Source of the DNA: Ditylenchus dipsaci
Taxonomy: Eukaryota > Nematoda > Chromadorea > Rhabditida > Anguinidae
DNA: 64,000 nt
Direction: 5' to 3'
NCBI GenBank assembly: GCA_004194705.1
Contig: SADC01000208.1
Coordinates: 62,001 to 126,000 of the forward strand
The notes below the pieces were generated by a model, which saw only the letters and a list, made by a program, of their open reading frames with translations, searched no databases and had not been told where the DNA came from. The translations under genes and the position numbers were made by a program. Below are positions 22,173 to 33,378 of the stretch, in pieces (position 1 is the first letter of the stretch; each line of letters opens with the position of its first letter).

Positions 22173-22529
22173 TTGAATAGAATTGGGCATAGTATAGTGA
22201 GGTCACAGAACATTATACCCCAACTGCTTCTTTCTTGTCAATCAGGCTCAAAGCTACGGTTTCAATGATGTTGCGGCCCTCGTTGTTGCGCGCAACAAAA
22301 TACTCTGTTGCGGTGGTTTGTTGCGCGCAACATACGAAAATTGTGTTGCGCGACTCATGTTGCGCAACACTGTTGCGCGCTACACAATTTTTGTTGCGCC
22401 AGATTCTGTTGCGCGCAACATGTTGCGGGGAGTATGAAGGCAGCTTAATAAAGGTACCAGAGTTTCTTGGCCCTATGTGACCGTGGGGAAAGTTTTGCAT
22501 TGATGCCCCTGCTGTTTCTTATTGTAACT

Positions 22530-22700
22530 TTTTAGGCTTAGGCAAGGGTTTGTCAGTGTATGTTAGGACGGAATTCAACATGAGTCTAAGATATGTTTAA
22601 GTCTGTACTAACATACGCTGGCCTACCCTTGATTAAGCCTAAGCCTAAAAAGTCTTAAAAAAACAACAGGAGCCAAGGCGAAAAACCCCGATTCTCACAT
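22530..22700. repeat. Inverted repeat, TACGCTGGCCTACCC family
   Basis: GGCTTAGGCAAGGGTTTGTC on the left pairs with a right arm that includes GGCCTACCCTTGATTAAGCC. A close relative lies at about 26,010-26,165, and single arms occur at 4,045-4,085, 11,372-11,400 and 45,965-46,005. It is non-coding. Confidence 0.6.
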
Positions 22701-23895
22701 AGAGCCACTTTCTTTATGCCATAGGCCCAGTTAAAAGACCATGAACTTCATAAGCACAGCAATTTGCAGAATCCGAATTTGCGCGGGACCACTCTAATTT
22801 TGTCCATAATGTTTTTGGATTAATTTTTTTGTGTGTATTGAAAAATTTGAATTCCATTTATGAGTAAATTTTTAACACAGACTCATATAAGTAGTTATGG
22901 TGCAGTGAACGCAGCACAAGTCGTCAGAACTGGCATTGCCAAGCAACCTTGGACTCGACTAGTAAACGGTTCTATATTTTGAAAAAATTTTACATGCGAA
23001 CAAAAAACAATTCGAAAACATTGTTGACAAAATTAGGGTGGTCCCGCGCGAATTCAAAATTTCCCAATTGCTGGGCTTATGATGTTTCATGGTTAACAAA
23101 ACTATGTTCAAATTGTATCTTTGTAGAATATGCAGGTACCCCTTAAGGTTGGTTTACGTTGGAAAATCAGTTGAATTTTTACCACGACAATTTGTCACCA
23201 TCTGAGCCGGTTTCAGCCCACATCATCACATGTATAGCAAAACGATTGGCACCATCGTGTTCAGTGTGAAATTCTGAATCAGGAATCTCAATTATCCCGC
23301 TTGGGAGCAAAAGTGTTAAATAGTTAGCTTAAAGAACCATCTTTTTCTACTTATTTACTTTCACTCATACTCGATTCCTTGACAACATTAAAATTACATT
23401 TGATTAATGAATCGAAATCATTTGCCGAATTTTGTAATGTTTTGTTTAGAAAACTGTATGAGAATTTTCTATGGCGACATTATGATGGTTTATGCAGCGA
23501 TTGATTTGAAAAAGGGCGATGAGTTATTGTTCAGCTACGTGGATCCACTACAAGATTATGAAAAGCGACAACTACAGCTGCGCCCATATAATTTCACATG
23601 CAATTGTGAGCTGTGTGATTTAGACAAGCTAGACTCATATCATCATAGACGTGTGAAGATTTTTGAGCAAATGGAAATGTTAAAAAACATGTCAGTGGGT
23701 ATCAGCCGGCATCATTCTATGATGATAGAGGAGTACATGCAAGAAGTATGTTTGATTTTTATAAAAATACTTTTTTAATATTAAAAAGCTAGGGTCTGCA
23801 GGCGCCTATCGGCGCCTATGTCGTTCGGGAACATTAGTGTTTCGGATACTGACTCTGTTGTTCAGGTAGAACATCCACCCTATCAGTTAACCCTC

Positions 23896-24022
23896 CTACT
23901 CTACCTCGCCTACCCTCGCCTATCCTCGCCTTTTTTCGCCTACCTCGCATACTCTCGCCTAGCCTCACCTAGCCTCGCCTAGCTCACCTATCCTCGCCTA
24001 CCCTCGCCTACCCTCGCCTATT
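23896..24022. repeat. Ten-base minisatellite (CTCGCCTACC)
   Basis: About a dozen tandem units of CTCGCCTACC and variants (CTCGCCTATC, CTCGCCTAGC, CTCACCTAGC). They lie in the copy B exon 6-7 intron. Confidence 0.8.
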
Positions 24023-24169
24023 TCGATAATATAACGTACACCTGACCTGGTCCCCACGGTGTACGTTATATCAAAAATTGACTGTAGAGATTTCACCTGA
24101 ACACTTAACTATCCTATCTGGCTACTCACCCACCCTTACTGGCTATTTACCCACCCTACCTGCTAGAAA

Positions 24170-24735
24170 AGTGGGTTTGAACACAAAAATTCACCTTAAA
24201 TCCAGGCTAAACCCCCCATCACCAATTTGGAGGGCAAGGAAAACTTTTTAGAAGCAATTTAAATAATACGTGTTTGTGATTGAAAGAAATTCAAGATGTT
24301 GTACTTGAGGGTTCAAGAAAGACATTAGATATATAATTGCAAAACTGGCTAAAAATTGGTTCTAAACAATAAATTCGCCTTAAATCCAGGCTAAAAACAA
24401 CCATCACCGATTTGGAGGGCAAGAATTTTTTTAGAAGCAACTTCAATAATACGTTTTTGTGCTTAAAAGATAGCTAAGATGTTGAACTTGAGGGTTCCGG
24501 AAAGATGTCTGACATTAGTTTTCAAAAAATGGCAGAAAACTGGGCTTGAACACAAAAATTCACCTTAAATCCAGGCTAAAATCAACCGTCCCCGATTTGG
24601 AGGGCAAGAATTTTTTTTAGAAGCAACTTCAATAATACGTTTTTGTGCTTAAAAGATAGCTAAGATGTTGAACTTGAGGCTCCCGGAAAGATATCAGACA
24701 AAAAATTGCTTTAAGTGGCCAAAAATTGGGTTGTA
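24170..24735. repeat. Three tandem ~184-bp units
   Basis: Each unit contains CCTTAAATCCAGGCTAAA followed by ATTTGGAGGGCAAG and a TAATACG(T)TTTTGT segment. The first block starts near 24,195, 24,380 and 24,563. A two-unit inverted copy lies at about 44,390-44,640. There is no coding potential. This is a satellite-like or subterminal repeat. Confidence 0.75.
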
Positions 24736-24894
24736 AAACAATAATTTTATAAAAAGTGTGACGGACGGACGGACTCGACCCAAATACTATATAGAGATTG
24801 CACCTATTTTATTTGCTAAAAAGAACCCTAAACCAAATTGTATATATTTTTTCAACGATCTTTAGTATTAGGATGTTTGGGAGGCAGTGCAGGG

Positions 24895-25080
24895 AAATTT
24901 CAATTTTCTAGTCCTCGTCCTCGTACTTACCAAGAATTTTCGGGACTCGTACTTCGTACTCGTCCTCGTACCAACTTTTCAAATCGCTGGTACTCTTCTT
25001 CGTCCTCGTAGTACGAGGCTAAAATTTACTCGTACTCGTCTTCGTCCTCGTCTTTTCTCGTCCCTTTTGTTTTCGCTCGT
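24895..25080. repeat. Degenerate CGTCCTCGTACT array
   Basis: Repeats of TCGTCCTCGTACT and variants, with an inverted fragment (AGGACGAGTCG and neighbours) at about 25,683-25,735. The pairing suggests another element with array-type ends spanning about 24,890-25,740, but the ends are not sharp. Confidence 0.45.
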
Positions 25081-25232
25081 ACTTTGTTCATACTTTATAC
25101 TAAAAGTAAAAAAGACATTTTTTATTAAAAAAATTTCACACCTTCGCTTAAATGATTATATATTTTGTTTCCTCAAAGTAATTTCAACGTTTGACCTTTT
25201 CATTAAAAAAAACTACAAAAAATAGGTACATC

Positions 25233-25396
25233 ACGAATTTCGGCACGTAATCGTTTTGCCAATGAAAATTTTGCTAATGATATCTTTTTGCCAATAGCAT
25301 CTATTTGCCGATTATCTCATTGCCAAATAGATGCTATTGGCAAAAAGATATCATTGGCAAAATTTTCATTGGCAAAACGATTAAGGCCCCGAATTT
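25233..25396. repeat. Near-perfect palindrome of TTGCCAAT units
   Basis: Arms of about 65 bases (AATCGTTTTGCCAATGAAAA... and ...ATTTTCATTGGCAAAACGAT) surround a loop of about 12 bases. Within each arm TTTTGCCAATG/A-type units recur. It would form a strong hairpin. Confidence 0.75.
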
Positions 25397-25835
25397 CTTC
25401 GCCTGTTGAGAAGTGCGATCTCTGACAACGTTAGGTATCGACTTTCTGGCTTTGCTTAGCAACTATATTGCCACTGATAAAAAGGGAACATCCTCTTTTT
25501 AAGGACGACGATGAAAAGAATCAACGCATTGTTGATGATCACCTCAAATAACTAGTCAAAAAGCAAAGAGAAAAAAAGCAAATGCTTGACTAAAAAAATT
25601 AAAAGTTGCTTCAAATAATAGGAACTTTCGTAAAAATAAACAATTTTGTCAAAAAAAGGTTAAAATAATGAAAATTTTAGCTAGGACGAGTCGTCTTTAC
25701 CCTTCGTCTTCCGTCCTCGTCTTTGCCCTTTCGTTTATCCATTTCGTTTTTTTTATTGATTGTTCATTTCTCGTAATTCTGTAGCTCTATTCTGATAAAT
25801 CACAAAATTGCAACACTAGACGTCAATAGGACCAG

Positions 25836-25960
25836 TGCTGTAAATGGCACCGGTGCGGCGCCGGCACCTCCGGTACCTGGTGCAGTGCCGGGTGCAAAAA
25901 TTTCAGAGGTCTGTGCCCGGTGCGGTGCCGGTGCCTAAATTCCGAAATTTACAGCATGAA
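25836..25960. mobile_element. Small GC-rich MITE
   Basis: The ends are GTGCTGTAAAT and ATTTACAGCA. The core is a GC-rich palindromic CCGGTGCGGCGCCGGCACC block that contrasts sharply with the AT-rich surroundings. Confidence 0.5.
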
Positions 25961-26689
25961 TAGGATAATTCTCAGCCTTGGTCTCTCTGTTGATTTTCAT
26001 CATTTTAAAGGCTTAGGCAAAGGGTATGCCAGCGTATGTTAAGGCAGACTGAAACATTTTTTCTCATTTTTAAGCATTTAGAAGCACCTGAGTTTGTTTT
26101 AATATACGCTGGTCAACCTTTGCCTGAGCTTAAAGCCTAAAAAATCGCAAAAAATCAACAGAGGGGACCAAGGCGAAAAAGTGTCCTATTGTCGTATTTC
26201 TGATTGAAAAAACTTTATAGGTATGTTTAGATCCGTGAAAGCTATAAGCACCGTGAAAGACTTCAGCTGCAGATGTATTACCCGCTTAGATTGATGTTTC
26301 AAGTGTAGGAACTTACAAAAAAAATTTGATTGCTTAATATTTTCTTTTCAGCTATAAGGAATTAGATGAACCTGGCAAAGCTTGAAAATAATTCAAGAAA
26401 TTTACGAGTGCTTAAGTGAAAAATTACGCATTGATTTGGACCATCCATCTATGTAAAAATGGCTGAATTGCACAAGAAAATCGGACATATAGCACGAGCT
26501 AAAAAATGCATTCAACAAGCATGGCTTTAAACAAAATCAGAATGGGCTCTGATGAACAGATTTTTAAGTGGATTTACCCACAAATGAGTTATTTGCGAGC
26601 TGGACCATAGGTTAATATATTTATAGATGCATTCATAAATACGAGAATCGCAGTGCTTAAAGCAGATGGATATCCTAAATTTTAGTACA

Positions 26690-27001
26690 ATCAAACTCCA
26701 TTATAGTGCGAAACTCTATATAGAGTGACCTTCAGTTCGATATACTTGGTCAAAAGTCTATAAAAGTCTTGCTAGTGCGAATACCGATATAGTGCGAGTC
26801 TCGTTAGAGTGCGAGTCTCGTCAGAGACTACAGTCGACGCTCTCTATAACGGACGCCACCATAAGGGACAGAAAATTTAGATGATTTGGTTAGACTTAGT
26901 GTAATTTGACCTGAATAGGCGCTCTACATAACGGACGGCTGAGCCTGGTCCCTTCAGGTCCATTATAAAGAGCATCGACTGTGTAACGGAGCTTGACTGT
27001 A
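26690..27001. repeat. Two adjacent CAGTC-type MITEs
   Basis: The first (about 26,690-26,830) has TACAATCAAACTCCATTATA at the left and repeated TAGAGTGCGAGTCTCGT. The second starts CAGTCGACGCTCTCTATAAC at 26,832 and has an inverted partner (AGAGCATCGACTG) at about 26,978, followed by another GGAGCTTGACTGTA end. Confidence 0.6.
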
Positions 27002-27587
27002 TTGGATTCAACCCTATTTTTTCATACAACTTGGTGCTAGTTCTAATCTCCCTTCCCAATCGTTAAGCTTTGATTTGAATTAAAATGAACACGGAAAGCT
27101 TGACCTTTCGCATTTTTCCACTATGATGGTGAAATTTTTTGAGGTTCGAAATTTTTTTTGAAGATTAACTTTTTGAAATAGAAATTCTAGATTCTAGCGT
27201 CAAAAATTAAATAGCAAACTTACTCTATAGTATCCATTTCTTGAAGCACTGCAGTCATCTTTTGGTCTCACTCATGGATTAATTCACCTTAAAGTCTTTT
27301 AACACTCCGCCTCCCAAGCGTAGTAATTGCCTGAATCGACTCAGAATTTCTCGCTGAACATGATAGTGCAAAAATTTAAAAAAAATTGGTATGAGATGGC
27401 GAAAACGCCTCCTGAAAGTAGTCTGTTTTCGGTCACCCTTAATCACCTGAAATTTTGAGAAATTTTGATGGTAGTCACCAAAATTTCTTTTTCACCTAGG
27501 CGTAAAACCACTCAAAATATTACCTGGATCAGAGCTATCTATTGAGCCCAAACTTGCATCAGAATGATCATTTTTTGGTAAAATCCC

Positions 27588-28456
27588 AACTGGCAGCCGC
27601 TCCAACTGGCAGCCCCCAACTGGCAGCCCTCCCAACTGGCAGCCCCAACTGGCAGCCTTCCCAACTGGCAGCCCCCGACTGGCAGCTTTTTTCAAATTTT
27701 ATAGCCCTGACACGGAAAAATGTTTCAAATTAAAAAGCCGTCGTGTGTCTGTTCTAGTATTGGCACTTCTTTAGTCCCCCCCATACCCGGATATTTCAAA
27801 AATGACCCAAAATCATCTCCTGAACTCATTTTCTGCACATTTTGGATTGTATGAAAAACCTTTTTTTTAAAATTTGGTTATATGAGGGGGGGGGAATAAA
27901 GAAATATTACTAAACACTTGAGGATTTTGAACAGTTTTTTACTTTCTGGGGCCTACCGCATAAATAAACTCTGGTATGCATATGTTTTTATGCATCCAAA
28001 GTAATTTTCGAGTGATTTGTGTCTCAGGCATGTGTGTGTGCGCATCTCAACCCAAGCAACCAAGCCCCCTGCGCCCCCTTCGGGGCGCAGGGGCTTGGTT
28101 GGTTAGAGATGCGCGCACTCACTTACCTTAGACATAATTCCGAGCAAGACTCTTGATCAAAAATGCATTTAGAGAGTCTTTTGCCCAGCTCCAGCAAGAA
28201 AATGTGATAAATCACTAAAAATTACCCTAAAAGGATGAATCTGAAAAGTGCCAATTGTGGCTGAAAAGTGCCACCTTTTGGCTGAAAAAGGCCACCCTTC
28301 AGCTAAAAGAAATAAAGTGAGAGTTTTTCTGTCAGCTGGGGGCTGCCAGTCGGGGCTGCCAGTTGGGAAGGCTGCCAGTTGGGGCTGCCAGTTGGGAGGG
28401 CTGCCAGTTGGGGCTGTCAGTTAGGAGGGTTGCCAGTTGGGGGCTGCCAGTTGGGT
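27588..28456. repeat. Inverted arrays of CCCAACTGGCAGC
   Basis: Six CCAACTGGCAGCCC-type units on the left (27,588-27,690) face about eight complementary GGGCTGCCAGTTGG units on the right (28,330-28,456). Between them lie AT-rich DNA and a copy of the CTAAGGTAAGTGAG hairpin family (27,955-28,200). This resembles the GTGGG element at 8,619: an element whose ends are short-motif arrays. Confidence 0.75.
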
Positions 28457-28671
28457 GTCGTTCATTTTTTCACAGAAATTTACGATTTTCCCTCAAAGAT
28501 CCAGTTTCTGGAGATACTTTTTGCGACATTAAAAAAGCCAACACTCTGCCTACGAATCATTTCTAGCTGAATGATTAATAGAACATGAAAGAACAAAATC
28601 TTGCGGTTATTTTGGCACTAAAGACAGCAATAGTTTATCATAAAATTGAGACAAATTATGCAAAATCAATA

Positions 28672-28830
28672 CCGTAAATCCTCTAATAGAGCCCCCCTCT
28701 CTAATAGAGCCCCCCCCTCGATATTTGACTAGAGTTTCAGAGTTAGCACCATTTTTGATTGACAATTTCAAGATTTTTCAAGGATTGAAAAATAAAGCCC
28801 CCGGGGACTCTAATAGAGGATTTACGGTAA
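28672..28830. mobile_element. MITE, ACCGTAAATCCTCTAATAGA ends
   Basis: A 159-bp unit with ACCGTAAATCCTCTAATAGA on the left and the inverted TCTAATAGAGGATTTACGGT on the right. It belongs to the ACCGTATTT family but with the variant TAAATCCTC. Confidence 0.75.
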
Positions 28831-29072
28831 AATGAACTATGGTGGATTACCAGTGCCATCTCCATCTCCATAAACAATAGTAGTTGGCTGGTATTCAGGG
28901 AAGTAACTCTTGCCACTCAAATTTCTCAGCTGTCTTTACATCGATACCATACAGACAATGCACCTACATATTTTTATTGTAAAAAGTATATATGGAGTTT
29001 TCTGTGGAAGAGACTCTAAAAAAATTGTTAACCTTGACTCCAGGCGGGTCCAACCTCAGTGAGCCTTGTATG

Positions 29073-30006
29073 AGAGAATATTGATTTTTACCAAGTGTGT
29101 ATTTAAAGGAGCATGCTTCCTGTTGATAAGTCAATTGCTGAAATTTGAATTCACGGGGACAAAATCCTACACTATGGTTTAGGCACGAATTGTTTTTGAA
29201 TGCAAGCATTTTTTATTTCGAATATTCTTTTTGAATCCTTTAATTACGTCAAACCCAGCAATTGTGGGCACAGCAAAAAGTATGAGTACTCACTGAACCT
29301 ATAGCATACAGCCGTATCGGATCCCGAGGTTGAGCATGAGTCGGACCTCTTCGGAGTGTCATGGACTTCGAGTTTTGGATTTGCTGAGCCTTAGCTCGGT
29401 CTTACAAATTTTTTCGGTCTGATCAGTAGGTAAGCCTTTGGTTTGACTTTAGAATTGTTTTTGGTCTAATTAGTGAGTAAGATCAATTTTAACGGACACA
29501 GATTTAGGTAGAAATTTTGGTATTGGGGCAGAATTTTCTAAAACTCTCGCCTTAGCATTGAAAAATCGCCACGCTGGCGAAATCACCAACTTCAATAAAA
29601 AATATCGAGAAAATTCAAGAAGAGTCTGTATGAACTGTGGTATTTCACATGTTCCGGCATTTGTGTTTTACACGGTGAACACTCATCCAGAGTCAGGAAG
29701 CCGAGCCAAAAGCTCAGCCAATCCAAAACTCGAAGTCGATGACACTCCGAAGGGGTCTGACTCATGCTCAACCTCGGGATCCGACCCGGCTAAATGCTAT
29801 TGATTCAGTGAGTATTCATACTTTTTGCTGTGCCCACAATTGCTGTGTTTGACGTAAGTAAAGAATTCAAAAAGAATATTTGAAATAAGAAATGCTTGCA
29901 TTCAAAAAACAATTCGTGCCAAAACCATGGTGTAGGATTATGTCCCGGGAATTCAAATATCAACAATTGACTTATCAACAGGAAAGTATGCTCCTTTAAT
30001 ATCGTC
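29073..30006. repeat. Large foldback, arms ~300 bp
   Basis: The left arm (about 29,080-29,400, with CAATTGTGGGCACAGCAAAA and TCGGATCCCGAGGTTGAGCA) is repeated inverted on the right (about 29,690-30,005). The centre is near 29,545. The arms differ by scattered substitutions, so the copy is not new. It is non-coding. Confidence 0.7.
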
Positions 30007-31002
30007 AAAAAAATTTGTTCAGATTTTGAGTTGAATAGTTTTTGGTGTCACTTGCAGCCAAAATATCCTGGTTGTTCCACGAAAAAAACCTAAATATCGG
30101 TCATAAAAAATATAACGTAATTTTTCTGACTTCGCACTTCACTTCGCATTTCGACTTCGCACTTTACACCTCCATTGTGGCCACGGCATGGTCTTTTTTA
30201 TTTAGGGCGAGACAACATTAGTCAACTTTTCACCGCTTTTTGCAAATAGACTACAATCAACTTTCCAACTGCAGTTAACTCTCGCATACAGTCATACAGT
30301 CAACTATCCTAATGCTACGTCAATAGGAAAATCGACCAACCAAAGCAAGGGTACTTTTCGCCTTGAAGCATCCTAAACAAATTGACGGAAAACTTGTACA
30401 CATGAATTTGACCGAAGACAAGAAAATGCAATGAAATAGACAAATTTTGTATATTTGTCTGACTAATTTTTATTTTGAAAAAATTTCTATTTCTAAGTTT
30501 TTTGTAAAGTCGTAGAAATGGGCGGAGAATTCCAGAGAATTATCCATTCCACAACCTTGATATTTATTAAAAAAAGGCCCTTACTTAGAACAATGGGATT
30601 AGATGGTTTTGTTGGATCACCTTCCTTGCGTTTATAGGGAGTCTAATACACACATTCGAAAGGTTTTCCAAATGATTATGTTTGATTATTTTTCTTTATA
30701 TGGATATCCATATCCATCCTGAAAACAAATCACTTTGAAATGGAAGCAAATACAAGGAAGTAAATACACATACAGCGTGAATAATTGACTCGGCTACCGG
30801 ACGTTGACTGTCCTTCGAGCATAATTTTTCCCAACTGGATCTACAGCTCAATAGAAGTACCACCTCTTCTGCTGCTGCTGCTTCTTTTTCTTCGCTAAAG
30901 TGTTTTCAAATAGGAAGAAAGCTTCTATATATACGAAAACCATACCCATTCTTGCATTACTCGCATTCTTTCCTCGAAGAGATTTAGACATCTTATGTTC
31001 TT

Positions 31003-31121
31003 ATTTAGCTTTTATTGCTTCTGCTAAAGCTGCTGCTACATTTGTCGTCTTCGATTTTCGGAGTCTTTTGATGCAATCAACTTGTGTTTGACGCCTAGCA
31101 TGAACCATGTTGATGTCCCTG
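31003..31121 (-). CDS. Possible last exon, Lys/Arg-rich C-terminus
   Basis: On the minus strand, after a TTCAG acceptor, the frame reads DINMVHARRQTQVDCIKRLR then KSKTTNVAAALAEAIKAK and a TAA. The composition and clean reading look coding. No neighbouring exon is firmly linked and I do not recognise the family. The same strand continues with MSKSLRGKNASNARMG starting near 30,990, which may be chance or part of another gene. Confidence 0.35.
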
Positions 31122-32164
31122 AACATAAAAATTTTAATCAAAATTTCACCGCGGTCAAAAATCTCAAAACCACGGACTTTTTCGCACACCCTATATGCCA
31201 AAATGTAGTCCAGAATCTAAACTGCAAGATCTTAGTTGGCTTTTGTCTAAAATGGTAAATTTCAATACTTAGAACTATTTTAGCTAAAAAATGGATAACT
31301 TGCTGCTCTACGATGAAAAGATTTAATTGAAGTTCGATTAAAAATTTAAAAAAAATGGACGGATGAGAAATTTAACCTGCGACACAAAAAGAGAGCGTGA
31401 GCCCATACCACTGTGCCGTACATGTGATAATCTGCAAATTTTAATTTTCAAAAGCCAATATGTCGACACAGTTGAGCGCGCAGCACATTTTGCAAACGAT
31501 TCCGTAACCGGCTCCAGTAACCGGCTTAAAAGGCAATTGCAGTCTCCGAACAACGGTTTCCCCCGCCAACTCAAAATGTTTTCCTAATCATTGAACTTCT
31601 GAGCGGATTATTGAACTTGATTTCCAATAAAACTACACCTGAAATTAAATCCCAAACCTTGTTTTGTTAGAAACTAAACTGAAAAAATCCGAACAGAAAA
31701 AATGAAGGCGAAAAAATTTTCAATTTTTCAACTCAGACCTTGGTAAAAATATACTCTATATGCATTTTATGAGTCAAGAGTACTTTTCGGAATCACGTCT
31801 AAGAGAGATTTTAAGATTTTAAACTAAGGCTATTTTGATTGACAATTTCCCGATTTTTTAGGGGTTGAAAAAATAAACAGCCATGGTTGGTTACTAGAGC
31901 AAATACGGTATACCGTATTTTCTCATTAGACGGGTATTATTTTAAAAGGGGGGGGGGGAGAAGGCTAAAGTACACTATTTGGCCACAGCCAAAAGTGAGT
32001 TTTTTGAGGTCTAAGTATTTCATATGCCCTAAAAACGATAGAAAGGGCAAAACAAAGTGTGGGAAGGTCATTTTTCGGAAAAAAATGTTTTTCGATTGCC
32101 TTGGTCCCCTATAGTTTTTGGTCATTTTTCGACTTCAAAAGATGGAATTTGAACATAGTTTTGT

Positions 32165-32400
32165 TAACTGGGGCCTACTGCATAAAGAAACTCTGGTATG
32201 CATGCTTTTTTATAAATCCAGAGTCACTTTCGAGTGATTTGTGTCTAAGGTATGTGGGTGTGCGCATCTCAACTCCAAGCCCCCAAGCCCCCGAAGCGGG
32301 CGCAGGGGCTTGAGAGTTAGAGATACGCGCACTCACTTACCTTAGACATGATTCCGAGCAAGATTCATGATCAAAAATGCATAAAGAAGCTCTTTTTGCA
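32165..32400. repeat. GTCTAAGGTAAGTGAG hairpin family copy
   Basis: The left arm has TTCGAGTGATTTGTGTCTAA followed by GGTATGTGGGTGTGCGCATC. The right arm pairs with it (GATACGCGCACTCACTTACC then TTAGACATGATTCCGAGCAA). A CCCCCAAGCCCCCGAAGCGG block is at the tip. Full copies occur at 27,955-28,200, 41,880-42,115 and 58,225-58,470, and half copies at 17,983-18,083, 49,765-49,860 and 61,588-61,660. Confidence 0.75.
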
Positions 32401-32948
32401 AAGCTCCAGTGACCGAAACGGGGTGAAATACTGAAAAATGACCATAAGCCATAGGGGGGGGGGGACCAAGACGAAAAACGACCAAAACCACAGGGGGCAC
32501 CAAGGCAATCGAAATTTTTTTTTTGAAAAATGGCCTTCCCACACTTTTTTCGCCGCTTCTCTGTTTGAAGGATGTGTTGCTTTGAATGAGAATTATTAGT
32601 AACAAGTGAGATTAGTAATAGGAGTGTATCCAATTCATTCTTCGTGCATTTTAGTTTCAGAATAGCAACAGAAATAGATTTAAAATAATATTTTGATGTT
32701 ACTGGCTAACATAATTTCATTTTTGTGTTTCCGGTTTTAGAAATGATAGCTTTTAGTTAAAACTGATAAAAATATTGCATTTTTATTTTTCAGTCCATAC
32801 TAAAATGTTTATTGTCAATGGTCTTTCTGGAGAGCATATCTTAAAGTCTTCAAGCTACACCGCAAATAACACATTTGTAAAAAGTATTGGCTGTGCTAGG
32901 TTATCGCTAAAAAAAAGTCACACCCTGACAACCTTGTACACTGCTTAA

Positions 32949-33236
32949 CACCCCTGCCCCCTGGGAACCTGTATTCTGATACTGTCAATGTCCTAGATCA
33001 TTATTTGATGACGTTGAAAATTTTAAAAAATACTTTCATACACGATGGCCTATAGACCGCGTTTCTGCCCCGAAACGACGAAATAAGTTTATGTTGTCTA
33101 GGCCAAAAGAGTCAAAGCCAGAAACTTCTCACAAATTTTTACATTTGACAAGAAAGTGAGTCACGTTTCTGCGAATGATAGACTGGGACATTGGCCCTAC
33201 CGGAATATTTTGTCGCCACAGGTTTTCGTTCCCGTG
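32949..33236. mobile_element. TTAA-flanked insert with exon-like content, 288 bp
   Basis: It is bounded by TTAA on both sides (32,945-32,948; 33,237-33,240). The corresponding flank of copy A (6,770-6,785, CTTGACAGTTGGC) lacks it. The ends are CACCCCTGCCCCCTGGGAAC and an inverted end beginning CACGGGAACG. Inside, a plus-strand frame from about 33,000 to 33,157 reads SLFDDVENFKKYFHTRWPID, then RVSAPKRRNKFMLSRPKE, up to a GTGAGT donor. I do not recognise the protein. Confidence 0.6.
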
Positions 33237-33378
33237 TTAACAGTTGGCTTTAGTACTTGTTTTAAGCTCAAAAATGCGCATTTTTGGCATTTAGCTCAAT
33301 GAAACGTATTTTGAAAAAGCAAAAAATGTTTATTTTACTTTATTGAATTCTTCATTACATCACTTTCCTGGACCAGAA

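Larger units (their letters stand above)
19048..22445 (+). mobile_element. PIF/Harbinger transposon, complete ends
   Basis: The terminal repeats are AGCTGCCGTCATACTTCCCC on the left and the inverted form of AGCTGCCTTCATACTCCCCG on the right, flanked by TAA duplications (19,045-19,047 and 22,446-22,448), as expected for the TWA target of this superfamily. Next to each end lies an array of TTGCGCGCAA palindromes. It contains two plus-strand genes: a DDE transposase and a MADF-domain protein. It is inserted in an intron of TPR-SET copy B. Confidence 0.92.
18218..26610 (+). pseudogene. TPR + SET protein gene, copy B (decayed)
   Basis: Exons 4-8 of the family are present and 1-3 are missing. Exon 4 (18,218 to about 18,726) starts after TATAG with MGKSAYGMRYW; a 1-base loss near 18,535 breaks VSKAFF. 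Exon 5 (about 18,861-19,013) keeps GVVDAGRIQKICIFN but has another 1-base loss near 18,980 before SYINHSC. Exon 6 is intact (23,450-23,745; NCMRIFYGDIMMVYAAIDLK, FTCNCELCDLDK). Exon 7 is 26,231-26,304. Exon 8 (26,353-26,610) is ruined by several indels and an early stop, although IRMGSDEQIFKWIYPQM survives. The Harbinger element at 19,048-22,445 splits the exon 5-6 intron 34 bases past the donor. It is more diverged from A and C than they are from each other. Confidence 0.75.

Noticed and set aside
27492..28570. Frames rich in GLPVGGCQLG or QLAAPTGS
   Set aside because: They are produced by the CCCAACTGGCAGCC arrays, not by a gene.
30877..31091. CTG/CTT-rich stretch as a trinucleotide-repeat gene
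   Set aside because: The run is short and the plus-strand frame has no support; the better coding signal is on the minus strand at 31,003-31,121.
32337..32633. Minus-strand frames of 87-98 codons
   Set aside because: They overlap the CTAAGGTAAGTGAG hairpin repeat and homopolymer runs, with no exon signals.
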